The notes under the pieces were generated by a model. It did not search any database, was not told the origin of the DNA, and saw only the letters and a program-made list of their open reading frames with translations. A stretch of 64,000 bases of DNA from Diphasiastrum complanatum. Its lineage: Eukaryota > Streptophyta > Lycopodiopsida > Lycopodiales > Lycopodiaceae. The position numbers and the translations under genes are program-made. Positions 40,851-51,920 of this stretch are shown here, one piece after another. Location: the NCBI GenBank assembly GCA_029204225.1, contig CM055096.1:40293215-40357214 (forward strand), in the 5' to 3' direction. How positions within the stretch are numbered: position 1 is the first letter of the stretch; every line of letters begins with the position of its first letter.

Positions 40851-42096
40851 TCATTTTTTATTCCTCTCGCGTCTCAGCCTCTTTGTTAACAAAATATCCT
40901 TGGGAAGTATAGTAGCTCTCTTACAATGGACAGCACACAAAAATGAGTCTTCAAAGAGATTTGTTAAATACATCTCCGTCGCCTCTTGGATAGCCGAAGT
41001 GGCCTCACCCGTAATCCTCAGCCCAAGGGAGAATTCATCCATGATCTCCTTGATGGTCCGAATAAATGGGGCTCTCGGTATGCCAGAATTCAGTGGATTT
41101 CTGGTATTTCCAAATCTCTTTATACCAATTGAAAAGACGACTCTTTCTCCGTTGCGAAGGCTGCATCCTTCTAAGGGCCTTGCCTTGCCAGGATGGTGGA
41201 CGTGTGGCTGCCCTTTTCCGTGTTGCTGGCTGACCTGCCTCGTCTTACGTGGGAGCTGCAGGGGGTCCTGGGCACCTCTGGTGCTAACTAAGCTGGTGGC
41301 ACCTGGGGAGCTTGTGGCTGTGGTTGAGGGATGGTCCGCGGTAGGCATCAAGGCTTTGAGCGACCTCTCTTTCAATGTGCAGCTCTCGATTTAGGCCGTG
41401 ATGTGGGGGTGACATGCTGAGAAGCCTCCCCAATGGTTTCTCCATGGGGTGTCTTGTCCGAGCCGACAAGCAAGGACATCATGGGCCCCATCACAGGCCC
41501 TTTCACATGTCCGAGTGATTGTGTCGGAGTGGAGTTCCCCGAAGCTGTTCCGACTCCTGCTGAACTAATCACAAAGCCATCAAGAGGACCCTGATCGTCG
41601 AAGATCCCAAGGAAATCATTGGGAATCAGCCCAGAAGCAACCATCTCAATGTCAAAAAAGCCTGAGTGGCATCGCGCTGGCTCTATGTTGGAGAGGGTCT
41701 TCCTAGCACTGACCTCACACAAAAATCTTGTAGAAGGGTGTCCTCTGCTGCTCCTGCCACTTGCTGCTCATCCATAGCTAGTTGTTGCTGTTGATCCTGC
41801 TCGTTCGCCTAGTCATATTGCTGCATTTGATCAGGATGCTCTGGCTGTTGCTGCTCACATTGCTCCTGCCCCTGCTGCTGCTTACAATCCATGGTAACAT
41901 TTGCGGCATCATCCATGGTTGTCCGCTCCTCTTGATTTTGGTCCATTCCTCCCTCCACTAGTTCAATGCTCCTACTTCTGCTCCTACTCCCACTCCTAGT
42001 GTGTCTTTCCCGTGTTTCTATAGCTTCTAAAGTGGCTTGGTGCAATAATGTTGTTTCCCTCGGATTTCTTTTTGATGTCTGTTTTGTACGTGCCAT
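40851..42096 (-). pseudogene. Divergent histone H3-like gene with long Gln-rich tail, frame broken
   Basis: The reading starts at 42096 with MARTKQTSKRNPRET, the ARTKQT start of histone H3. A Ser/Arg stretch and a Gln-rich region (to about 41770) follow. Near 41210-41060 comes TRKRAATRPP and then EIWKYQKSTEFW, like the H3 alpha-N segment EIRKYQKSTELL. The histone fold continues one frame over: PFIRTIKEIMDEF (alpha 1), SLGLRI (loop 1), TSAIQEATEMYL and LFEDSFLCAVHC (alpha 2), KRATILPK (loop 2), DILLTKRLRRER (alpha 3), stop at 40851. Loop 1 has the canonical H3 length rather than the longer CENH3 form. Breaks: an in-frame TAG at about 41811, frame changes between about 41720 and 41375, and one extra base between STE and PFIR. 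Introns could bypass the first breaks but not obviously the last. Probably a pseudogene of a divergent H3 variant. Confidence 0.7.
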
Positions 42097-42734
42097 AAAC
42101 TAGGTGTCCATGCCAATATGAAAGTGTACTAATGTATAGGAATTGCAATAACGAGGCTAATTTGCACTTGAGTGAGCATAGAAGGATGATAGCAAACTCT
42201 GAGAAACGAGAAAGGCTCTCTGACACTAAGGATGAAGTGGCGAAATGGGGACCCACACACCCTTATATAGTATGCCTTTCCAGTTATAGTAGGCATTCAA
42301 AAAAATCCCTAGATTGTTCAAATAGTAAATTAGAAAATATATATACAAAATGAAATTCTATACATTTCCAAAGCATAACATTCACAATTTCTTAGAAAAA
42401 ATGTCTATCCGTTGTTAGTCAAAACATTTACATTGAAATTGCATACCAAACCAAACCATAGCTCATGCCTCAACAAACATGGAAACGATAAAACCAAATC
42501 TCTGATGAAATCCCATCGGATAGATCAATCTTATTAGTTAAAGCTAGTACATAAGAGCATCTCATAGTTCATGTATTTTTACGGTGACCAAATCTGAAAA
42601 TGAAGTGCACTTTTGGTGTTTTTCTACACATCTCGTGATCTGCAAAACCAGACACCACCATTTAAATATTACGATTTATTTTATATATGTGTTCAACAAC
42701 CATTTAAAAAAATCTGAAAACACGTTTATTGTTC

Positions 42735-43047
42735 ATACTTACAGTTTGTCCGTTGATACTGAACACAAAATTTGTGGGCACATCAGCAAATGTCAAACCA
42801 ACCATAGCCCATACATCTTCCAAACTCCAATCACTATTGACACAGCGTTTTTGTCATAATCAGAGTCGTCCTTCAAGTCATTTTGAGTAACAGACTTGTT
42901 CTTCAACTTCTTTGTCGGATGCTTTCTCTTATTCTTCTGAGTCTTAGCTAAACTCTCTTTTGTTGGTTTGGGTGATTTTGAAGTGCTCCGAGTGGAAACG
43001 TTACAAACGTCTTCCAAATCACTTGGCCAATTAGTATCAGTAACCAA
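42735..43047 (-). pseudogene. Unrecognised basic protein fragment
   Basis: The frame reads DTNWPSDLEDVCNVSTRST, a Lys-rich stretch (NKRKHPTKKLKNKS) and an acidic DLKDDSDYDKNA; one frame over it continues NSDWSLEDVWAMVGLTFADV and NFVFSINGQT to a GTAAGT donor. The two DW/NW...LEDV segments hint at an internal repeat. No family recognised; it lies upstream of, and on the same strand as, the H3-like gene but the two are not linked by a visible frame. Confidence 0.25.
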
Positions 43048-43059
43048 CAGAGTGCTTGT

Positions 43060-44219
43060 GAGAATTATACTAGCCTAGTACAAATTTCCTTTTCTTGATG
43101 CAAGTGCAACAAGCTTATATTTCTCATTATCAAATAGTTTGCGACCCTCATGGTCGTTCGACTCATCGAGCACTTCCTAATGGCACCATTTTCATTTCAA
43201 TCAAAGCCATTGTTAAAAGTTATACTTTTTTTTTTCTTTTTGATAAATTGCATATTAGACTATACATAACATGTCATTTTTGCAGGTTGCCCATGACCCC
43301 AAATTACAGTTTTATTAAAAATTGTCTTTTTTTCAATTTTTAATGAGCTACATTATGTAGATTTCAAATTTGTGTTTTGAATGGTCCATGTGTAAAAGAA
43401 TCTTGAGAAAAAAATAAACAACATTTTTAAAAAAGGCTTTTTTTTGGACTTGAAACTCCTCTAATGCTAAAACAAAACAAAATTTTTAAAAAAAAGTACA
43501 TGACAAAAGAGAGAAAGGTTTGGTTTTTTTTTAATGACTTGAAATGTTCAATTGAAAGTTTTTGGCTTTCTAGTCTAATTCATAAATCAAATCTTAAAAA
43601 CTTTACTAGCACAAAAGAGACCAACAAACATCCATCTTGAATCACAAATTGGGCACAACTTCCACAGTTTAGGGCAAAGAATGGATCAAAATTAAAGCAC
43701 TTTGAATGTCATTCACCAACTCAAGCCTTAATTAACTAGTGTTCGGCCACCCTCTCATGTGAAATCAAAGGCACATGCACCAATAACATCATGTGAAAGC
43801 CATCAAAGAGGTCGTCCAAACACTTAAGAAAAAAAAATCCAGGTAAAAGATTGATAAAAGCCTCTGATTTAGTTTGATCCTAGCCATTTATAATAGGTTA
43901 AATTATTTTTCAACAAGAAACCTCACTTTTGTGTAGGTCTACGCTATTATTTGTAGCTAGATTTGTTTGCCAACTCAAACTATTCAAAATTGACTCTCTA
44001 CACATTTTGAATTATATGGAAATACTAACTATATGACGAAATGATGTCATTATATAGCCTATGAAACTAACTAATTCAAACATTAGTGATCATGGGTAAA
44101 TCGTTTCATGTTTATGCATGCTTTTGTTTTGTTAACATCCAGTGATTAACTAGTACTTGGATTATACTGGTTTAATGTAAAATCGATAATACCATACAAT
44201 AAGGTCACATACTGAGAGT
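43060..44219. other. No gene found
   Basis: AT-rich with many A and T runs; nothing recognised. Confidence 0.45.
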
Positions 44220-44535
44220 AGTATTTCATAAACATCCATAAATCAACCAATGAATAAATTGAGGTGGACACTTGAGACAATAATGATCACTTCTCTGTAG
44301 TTGAATGTAAACTCTTTTGTTCCAAACTTGGTGACATATAATACAAGAGTAAAAATGGTTGTGACAATCATGGTACGAGTTGCCATGTTGTCGATCCTTT
44401 TCTTTCCATGGCTGAAGTATGCTCAAATGTGTACAGTCTGTTTGGCCTTGTAACAGGAAAATGATGATAACAATATCCATGTTGCTGGATTTGCATATGT
44501 TTGAACTCAGGAAGATCTGAAAATTTTACAGTCGT

Positions 44536-45796
44536 CATAGATCTTCATTTAGTTGCATTTGTCGCATGTACTTGTAGAGTTCTTGTTGTTTCCTCAAGTT
44601 CTGCAAGACAAACTGTTCATGTAAGTGCTTGACAAACGAAACACACAATATACAGCAGTTACGACTTTCAGCCAAGAGCAAGTAGATGCTACAAGTACAT
44701 CAAGTAGTCTTTTTACTTATTCTAAAATTACTATCTTACCTGGTATTTCGCTCGTTTTAGCCAACATAGATCGTAGTTTCCAGATTCTGCTCTAGCGAGT
44801 AGATCCACCCTTAATGATTCAAGCAACAAGATCTTCAAAGAGATAGTTTTCAGATATTGCTCCTGCAAGTGCAAACTTATGTCGTCATAACCCATCATAA
44901 AATCTGCAGTATCATACGTGTTTTGATGTTTTTGAGTTGCCCAACAGCATCGCAGAATTATGCTACGCAATATTGCGGCATATACAATACAGAAATGTTA
45001 AGGCAATAACATCTGTAAGTGCCAATTAACAAGCATAACACCTTGTATCGAAAAGTATGAAGCGTAAGCATCGAAAAACACTTTGAATCAGAGCACAAAC
45101 TCTTGCGGTAACCTGCAGAGAGACCATACCTTGTCTTCTGCATTTTTCAATGCTTTAGCCTCAAAGCGCTGCAAGATCCACAGAAGCTTTTCTATATTTT
45201 GTGAGCTTTCAAAGCCCAGACGCTTTTGGAATACTTCCATTCTGCAAAGAGCATTAATGCACAGGATGAGTCTTCGGAGCTTCTTCGCTTGCATATAAAT
45301 AAGGTACAACTTCGATATCTTCTGAAACTGATTTTTTGCCAGTAAGGGTGCCATTGTAAGGCATCTTGTGATTATCATTTAGAATCATATGTAAAGAGGT
45401 CTAAGAAAAGTCACCTCAAAGCAGGACACACAGGTTCCTAACTCACGTTTGCGGAACAGGTATAATTATAGAGAGAGGCATAGAGAGACATGAGAGATGT
45501 GTAACGCTAATAATATAGTCATTCAACAAAGCTTTTTCAAACTGAATGACATCTCTTTCTTTTATATACAATAAATGTGGCGTTATCTAGCGACTGGACA
45601 GTACGCTACACCTACACCTACACATCGTGCAATACAGATGCAGGAAATTTTTGTCTCTAACTAGTACTGGATCTACTTCATCATGACATGTACAAAAGAG
45701 TGACCAGCAAGCATATGAAGCAACTTACAGCTTGTTGATAATTCTCCTTCTGGAATCAATGCTTAATTCTTTTTTCCAATCACACTCCCGCGTCAT
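44536..45796 (-). CDS. KIX-domain-only protein, MED15-type (copy A), four exons, intact
   Basis: Exons: 45796-45729, 45241-45130, 44862-44740, 44601-44536 (TGA). Introns of 487, 267 and 138 bp are GT..AG, and phases agree, giving 122 aa. The protein is almost entirely a KIX three-helix domain like the N-terminus of Mediator subunit MED15. Helix 1 spans WKKELSIDSRRRIINKLM and FQKRL, helix 2 spans NIEKLLWILQRFEAKALKNA, and helix 3 spans YLKTISLKILLLESLRVDLL. MED15 keeps the same order (W..L....R..I..KIM, then RFEEKIY, then YLRKISLKML). The C-terminal tail NLRKQQELYKYMRQMQ is basic and Gln-rich. The Gln-rich bulk of true MED15 is absent, so it may bind activators without the rest of the subunit; that role is inference. 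It pairs with an inverted copy at 56.6-58.0 kb. Confidence 0.85.
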
Positions 45797-46119
45797 CTTT
45801 CTCTAGTCAAACGATCAAACAACCTGACAGGACAACTGCAAGTTCGCTTAACCCTTTTCTAACGCTTATACCACCTAAATCCTGACAGGACCCTGTATCC
45901 AAACCGCCCAATGGCAACGGAAATTTAGATCTTGCAGTAGCTTTAGTGGCACTCAATTCCAACCTCCTCAACCAACAATCACAAACGCTATTCACGAGAG
46001 ATCTAGATCTTCTTCATCAGGAATCATAAACACTGGCATTACATACCTCACTACTGTTCAGTACTAAGCAGATATATAAAAGGCATAAATGATCTATTTC
46101 CTGGCAGCATCTTATGAGA

Positions 46120-46221
46120 AGATGGCAAAGAGGCCCGCCATCGTTAGGAACATGAGAAGGAAGGTGGTGAGAAAGCTCTTTATTAAGCTCGCAGCAGCTG
46201 CCCAAGTATGCCATGTGGCTT
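46120..46221 (+). other. Short basic ORF divergent from KIX copy A
   Basis: A 33-residue frame begins MAKRPAIVRNMRRKVVRKLF. Arm B has the counterpart on the minus strand (56320 down to about 56220) beginning MAKRPAIATNMRRKVVRKL. Both lie divergently about 0.25-0.35 kb upstream of the KIX start. The KIX-sense strand of the same block also has a frame kept in both arms (MAYLGSCC..., 46214 down and 56221 up) with an in-frame 3-base indel. Either frame could be a peptide, a 5' exon, or simply young duplicated DNA. Confidence 0.25.
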
Positions 46222-46900
46222 GACTGCTTTTTGTATATATAATGCTCAAAAGACAAACGTTTGTGTATGGAGATAGTAACAATAATATTAATGGGCAGCC
46301 ATAGCTCTTGACTTGAATTTGGAATTTCAAAAAGGTGCTTTTATGTTTTTGTTTAGGAAGATATTTTGGATCCTACCACCATTATCTCTACATTTTCAAA
46401 CTCGGATATTCAAAATTGAATGATGTCTCGATTGTTACATAACAAGGAAAACCAAGGTTTTCAAATAAACTGGGATTGCAAACCAAGATAGAATTGATAT
46501 TCTTGAACTAATAAACAAAGTATGCTACTAAAAAGAAAAATTATTCTTGAAAGTTGCTTGGAAAGAAGCATGCTGAAAAAGCTTATACTTTCCATGTTGT
46601 TAATCAAGAAGTTTATACACTAAAAAAAAATCTTAGTCTTGGTTAATAGTCTTTTCAATTTTTATCCTTTAGTAAAGGATCCTTTTAAAGTGGGTCTTTG
46701 TATCTTAAAGTGCATCATTTTGTGGAAAATAGGAGTTATGGCTTAACAGGGAATAAAAATGTTGAAGGGCTCCCATAATGTAGATTTCATAAATTTTTAT
46801 GAATCATAAAATATGCCATTACAAAAAAAAGATGGTCCCCACCTCAAAAGGGGGAGAGAAGAATGGGTGGTCCCCATGAGGAATAGAGAGAGGAGAGAAA

Positions 46901-47410
46901 TGTTGGATTTATTCCTCTAGTCTCCTAAATCCCATGTTAATCTAGTTCCATTCATATTGATGTAGCTTTACATACATTGTTGCAGGTTCTGCAAAAATAC
47001 TCTATTATTGAAGACAAGCAAGAGAGTGGCAATCCAACTTTTCGAAGTTTGCCGACTTATTAGGGAAGCCCGACTTGGCCGACTTGTCGGGGAAGCCTGC
47101 CTTGTCGAATCGACCAACTATCCCAACTTTATTGACTATCGACAGCAACACGCTCGACTCCGAACAATCAAAGCCCTCTCATGTCCACTTCATGTACCAT
47201 GCAACTACTTGGACAATGACAACATAAGCCACGATCTACTCCGGATGGTGCAACGGCTCCACGCCACCTTCTCTCCACTACTGTAAATTGTATATAGAGA
47301 TAGTAATTGAAATCAATATCATGCCATGTATTATGCGGTTAGAGACAGACACAGTAGATGCTTTCATGCATCGATTCTTTCTTTCAAATTGATTGTCAAT
47401 AATAAGCTCA
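46901..47410 (+). mobile_element. LTR-like segment (Copia type) with degenerate primer site
   Basis: Starts TGTTGGATTTATTCC after a purine-rich GAGAGAGGAGAGAAA and ends AATAAGCTCA. It is followed by GTTTACAGAGCGGAG (47415-47429), which resembles the common primer site GGTATCAGAGC. The frame inside (47008-47286) is not recognised. A related end lies at 8134. Confidence 0.35.
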
Positions 47411-47863
47411 TAGCGTTTACAGAGCGGAGTTAGCTTCTTGAGCATGCGGTTTCGCCTGCTATTATCTTGTGCTCATAGCATCAATCTGATTTGTATTTCT
47501 ATACATTAATCTGAATCAATTATTGTCTTGGTTTTGCATTTAGATTCTTTGTCAAAATTGTATGTTTTGCTATTTCGTTTTCTGTCTTACTCTCTTATTG
47601 CTTCGTCTGATTGTCTGCTCTTCCACTTTCGCAAATAACCGTGCAATCAAACTCTGTTTTGTGTTTGTCTACTATTGTAGTAATGCGCGCACCAAGGGAA
47701 TCAGTCGACTACCTCTTTCGTGTGGTAGTAGGATCGTCTGGTCTGATTGTTCGACTTGTCCGTCCACCACGTATTTTCCCCTACAAGAAAGATCAAGTCA
47801 TACATGGTTCCCACATTTTAGACAGAGAAAGAGTGGAGTGGCATAGATGGTCTCCACTTGTGG

Positions 47864-47865
<2 letters not shown>

Positions 47866-47954
<89 letters not shown>
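47866..47954. repeat. (GA)n microsatellite
   Basis: About 88 uninterrupted bases of GA. Confidence 0.98.
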
Positions 47955-47957
<3 letters not shown>

Positions 47958-47959
47958 AA

Positions 47960-49104
47960 TTTAATTTCTTATTTCAGGTAGCATCACTCATCCTTTAGAT
48001 AAGTTTTAAATTTTCCATGACCTTTCCCTACTGAATAATCATTTTTAACTTTTAAATGAAGAAAAGGAAGGTGCCTCCCTATTTGAAATGTGTCTTGTTG
48101 TTTGTGTGTTTAAAATAGATCTTAGATGCACCTTCTGAAGGAGAAGGTGCTTTTAAGAAAATTTGTGTTGTTTTTACATGCACTTTCTGCCCATAAGGTG
48201 CATGTTAAAAAAATTTACGACAAAAGGAAGGTTAAAATTTTTTTTTTTAAAAAATAATCTCAAGGTCCACCTCCTTTGTTGTTCCGTTGTGGGAAGGGCC
48301 GCCTTAGGCGAAATAGCCCTGGAGGGCAACTTTCTATCTTTCACAAAAGTGACTCGGCCTAACGTCCTCACTTTGAAACATCTAGCCTTGTCACTTTGAG
48401 CATGACTTTGGAACTCCTTTGATCTCTGAATATGTCCTTGTTGCATTTCACGTTGAGCTCCTCGAGCTCCAAATTGATCGTTTTCACACATGTATCAAGG
48501 CTCTGTGAGCCAAAAGACTTACTGTTTACCATCCACTTTGTAGTTCACTCAATGCCCTAGACAACTGCAATTCAATGCAAAGATTTATTGTTTACAACTA
48601 CAAGTGCTAGATTCACATGACACGCTTGACATAAAGTTTGATGGAAGAAAGAAAATTTAAACTTGGAAAATAGGCCTAAAGCAGAAAGAGGTGCCACTCT
48701 AGAACAAGCAAAACCCAAAAAAAAACACCGTCACATACAAGCTATGACTTCTTTTGCTACTTTGAAATATGAACTTGTAGATGATGATTCTCATACAGAC
48801 ATTCATATCATTTCACTTAAATGCTGAAAATCAATAGCATATCTTCTAACTTTGATTCTTATAATCGTTAATCAATAAGTAGCAACTAGTTACATGAAAC
48901 TGTTCAATCACTTTGATGAAAAAAGTAAAGATATTTCGCATGGTAAAGCTACAAGTTTATGTTAAAATCCTATTAGGATCTAGTGTAGTATGCAGATCAC
49001 GTCAATCAATCACCATAGACACTCCTCACAAGCTCTCAAAGATGGCACAACAAAAGCTTTGTATTACAAAGAGAAAAGTGTACATATAGGAAACACACCA
49101 AGAC
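47960..49104. other. No gene found
   Basis: Includes a short GC-richer stretch (48280-48500); no motif recognised on either strand. Confidence 0.4.
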
Positions 49105-49616
49105 TGTTATGTCCATGACCAGTACATAGCATTCAATATACTCCTAGTCTTGGATACATGCCACTCCAGTGAATAAAGTTGATACTTATGTCACGTCATA
49201 CTGGACATGACCCGAAAGTAACTAATATCCTTGTGAGGCCCAGAACACACTAAATGGAGTTAGTACAAGGTATGAGATAGTGTATGCATTTGTAAAGTTA
49301 TCAATAGCAATTTTATGAATAGAGGATCCATGCATAAAGACTCCATTCTAGATGAATCTATGTATAGAGGAGTTAGGACCTTGCATGTCTATGTGCACAT
49401 GTGGTTCTAGGCTCTATATAAGGATGCCAAACTCGCCCTACTACTCACATTTGTGGTTGATTCATTGCCACAAGCTCTCACTCTACTTTCATGTTTCTTG
49501 TTCCTTGCCTTTTCTAGAGTTGATTGGTTGCTTCTACTTGGTTGGGTGGTTTCTCCATAGTGTGTTTTCCATTGTGTTTGTCTTGTAAGTAGGATCTTGA
49601 GGAGCTTTCCCTTATA
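49105..49616 (+). mobile_element. Lone LTR of family L (copy 2)
   Basis: Aligns end to end with 36798-37318: TGTTATGTCCATGACCAG start, TATA box CTCTATATAAGG at about 49415, CTTGGTTGGGTGGTTTCTCC near 49540, end CTTTCCCTTATA. No primer site follows and no purine tract precedes it, so it is a solo LTR or a deletion remnant. No target duplication is visible. Confidence 0.75.
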
Positions 49617-50324
49617 ATTCTACAGTGGAGGGTGAGAAGTAACAAGCCATAATCAAAATATGGTGGGTGAAAATTAGCAATATGGAGTCACAATGAAGGA
49701 ATGAAGAGGGAACTATGTCAACAACTTGCCAAACTGGTAGTTTCATAACTATTTAAGACCAACAAATTCCAGCAAAAATTATAGCAAAACTATGACTATG
49801 TAATACTTCTAATTATGTATTCCACATGAGGTGGTCACACAAACAAAGCCCTTATTGACTACGATCGTATGAAAAGAGACACGCCTTTGGCTTCACATTC
49901 CATTTTTTTTTCCACTTTTTCACAAAAAAATTAAATTGTTAAATTTTTTGAAATGGGTCAAAACCCTAAGAAAGAGTAACTATTTAGGAGTTTTGTAAAT
50001 TTTTCTCAAAAACATGTTTTTTGGCATAAAAATTCTCAAACTTTATAAAAAAATGAATACAGTAACATGCATTTTGACTGAAAAAATTAGTACACCATGC
50101 CAAAAAATAAATTTTGCAATAAAACCTAGGAAATTAAAAATGTCCATCATGTGAATAAAATTTATACACATATATATTTATTATTTTTTAATAGTCTAAA
50201 TTAACTTTTAAAAATAACTTGTAAAGTGCATTCGATGCATCATATATGAAATCCACAAAATTTTAAAAATATTGAAAATATATTTGATATTGTTTTTCTC
50301 TCGAAGTATGTTATAAGAGCAATT

Positions 50325-50531
50325 ATGATCCAACCAAGTGAGTACAAGAAATATTTTCCCATTTCACAACTCAATGATGCTGAAATTAACTATTTAATGA
50401 TTGAGCGATACGTCTTGGCAATGGTGTTTGAGTTCAAGAAGTTTTGCCATTATCTTATGACAACTCACTTTGTATTATGCACTAATCATCACCCATTGTT
50501 ATATCTAGTTAACCAATTTTGCAACACATGA
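50325..50531 (+). mobile_element. Gypsy RNase H fragment
   Basis: FPISQLNDAEINYLMIERYV then FKKFCHYLMTTHFVLCTNHH and LLYLVNQ match the Ty3/Gypsy RNase H region (QLN.AE.NY...ER..L..V...KKFRHYL...F...TDH..L.YL). The Asp of TDH is Asn here, and the flanks are non-coding: a dead fragment. Confidence 0.75.
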
Positions 50532-50683
50532 AAAATCACTCAAAGAAAGAAATATAGCAAAGTTAGACAAGTGATACATTTTGAACTCATAAAATCTTTT
50601 ATAGAATGTTAAACCATCAAAATAAAGGTAGAATATCATGGAAAGTTTCATATGCATATACGTACATACTTAAATGTGTATAT

Positions 50684-50694
50684 ACATACATACA

Positions 50695-50754
<60 letters not shown>

Positions 50755-50766
50755 TATAGATATATG
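50684..50766. repeat. (ACAT)n(AT)n compound microsatellite
   Basis: About ten ACAT units followed by about 20 AT units. Confidence 0.95.
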
Positions 50767-51071
50767 TAGCCAAAAAGGTAAAAATAGCCTAAGTAAAAAA
50801 CTTCGGGCTTGAAAAGTGAAGATCAGACTCGTTTAAAATTTGAGCTTACACGAAAATCATTATTGTGCTTGCTTTAGTACACTAGGTTTGATTGAAGTCT
50901 AGTGTGATTTAACTCCTGATAAACCTAGGGTAAACTGTCACATAGGACAATTAGTGAGTTCATTAATCCTGACTAACAAACATGTTTAGACTTGTAAGGT
51001 AAAGGCTCTTTTTGAGTTTATTTAGGGCACCAACGAGTGATGGTAACGTAGTAGGCCCTTTTTTCCCTTTA

Positions 51072-51920
51072 AATTTCACACAATTGAGAGAGTGTAATAT
51101 TGTTTTTTTCCAATGGATAGGCTACAAAATAAAGTAGGCTCTAGCTACCATCATTAAGATTGGTTGCTACAATGTTTTTGTTTAATCTCAAACGAATGAG
51201 AAAGTATAAAGCTGTTTTTTCTTCAAAACTCAAACATTTCAAATAAAAAACGCAGGGCTATTTTTCTTTTTTATCGAATAGGCTACAAAGAAAGGGTTGG
51301 AGGTACCATATTGACTAATTCAATCCTAGACTATCTCTACCCTAGGCTATTTCACCTCTTTCAATGCATTTTTCACCCAAGCTAGTTCTCTATCCTAGGC
51401 TATTTTGAATGTGTTGGTTGATTTGCTATTTGGGCCTATTTTAACCTTTCAATGATTTTTCCAACCTTGGGCTATTTTGTCCCTTCAATATATTTTTGAC
51501 CTTGAGCTATCTCAACCTTGGGCTATTTCAAGTGTGTTACAATAGGCATTTCTTGTTTTCAAGCTTTAGACAATTGAGAGAGAGCAAGGCTTCAAATCTC
51601 AAATAATTGAAAAAGTGCAAGGCAATTTTTTTCAATGGATAGGCTACAACAAAAAAAATGGCAAAAGCTATCATTGTTGGGAAAGTACCTACAACCCCTT
51701 TTTTTTTTTATTTGAAGCTCAAGGCTAATTTATCTTCAAATGTCAGACAATTAAATGAGTGCAAGGCTATTTTATCCAAAGAGTAGGCTACAAAAAAAAG
51801 AGTTTTAGCTAGCATCGTCATCCATGGTAGCTATAGCCCCTTTTTTTAATAGATCTCAAACAATTGAAAGCGTCTTAGACTATTTTTTCCAATGGATAGG
51901 CTACAAAAAGAGAGTTGTGA
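51072..51920. repeat. Diverged ~100-bp repeat array
   Basis: Five to six units share CAATTGA(G/A)AGAGTGCAAGGC, a T-run, CAATGGATAGGCTACAAA and TAGCTACCATC, at about 51072, 51190, 51580, 51740 and 51850; spacing is irregular. Confidence 0.55.

Larger units (their letters stand above)
44220..46290 (-). repeat. Inverted segmental duplication, arm A
   Basis: This arm matches 56180-58370 in reverse orientation over the whole KIX gene, about 0.45 kb upstream and about 0.3 kb downstream. Shared non-coding stretches include CAAGTATGCCATGTGGC-like sequence and the GGCGGGCCTCTTTGCCAT block upstream, and CATGATTGTCACAA downstream. Introns differ by insertions such as the microsatellite in arm B. Arm edges are judged by eye, within about 50 bases. 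Confidence 0.8.

Noticed and set aside
40851-42096. CENH3 assignment for the H3-like gene
   Set aside because: Loop 1 is not lengthened and the start is ARTKQT; the Gln-rich tail is not a CENH3 feature I know.
47008-47286. 92-codon ORF as a gene
   Set aside because: It lies inside an LTR-like segment and shows no domain; chance frame more likely.
36798-49616. One 12.8-kb element bounded by the two family L LTRs
   Set aside because: No purine tract before the second LTR, no matching target duplications, and host-like and unrelated sequence between (H3-like gene, KIX gene), so they are separate insertions.
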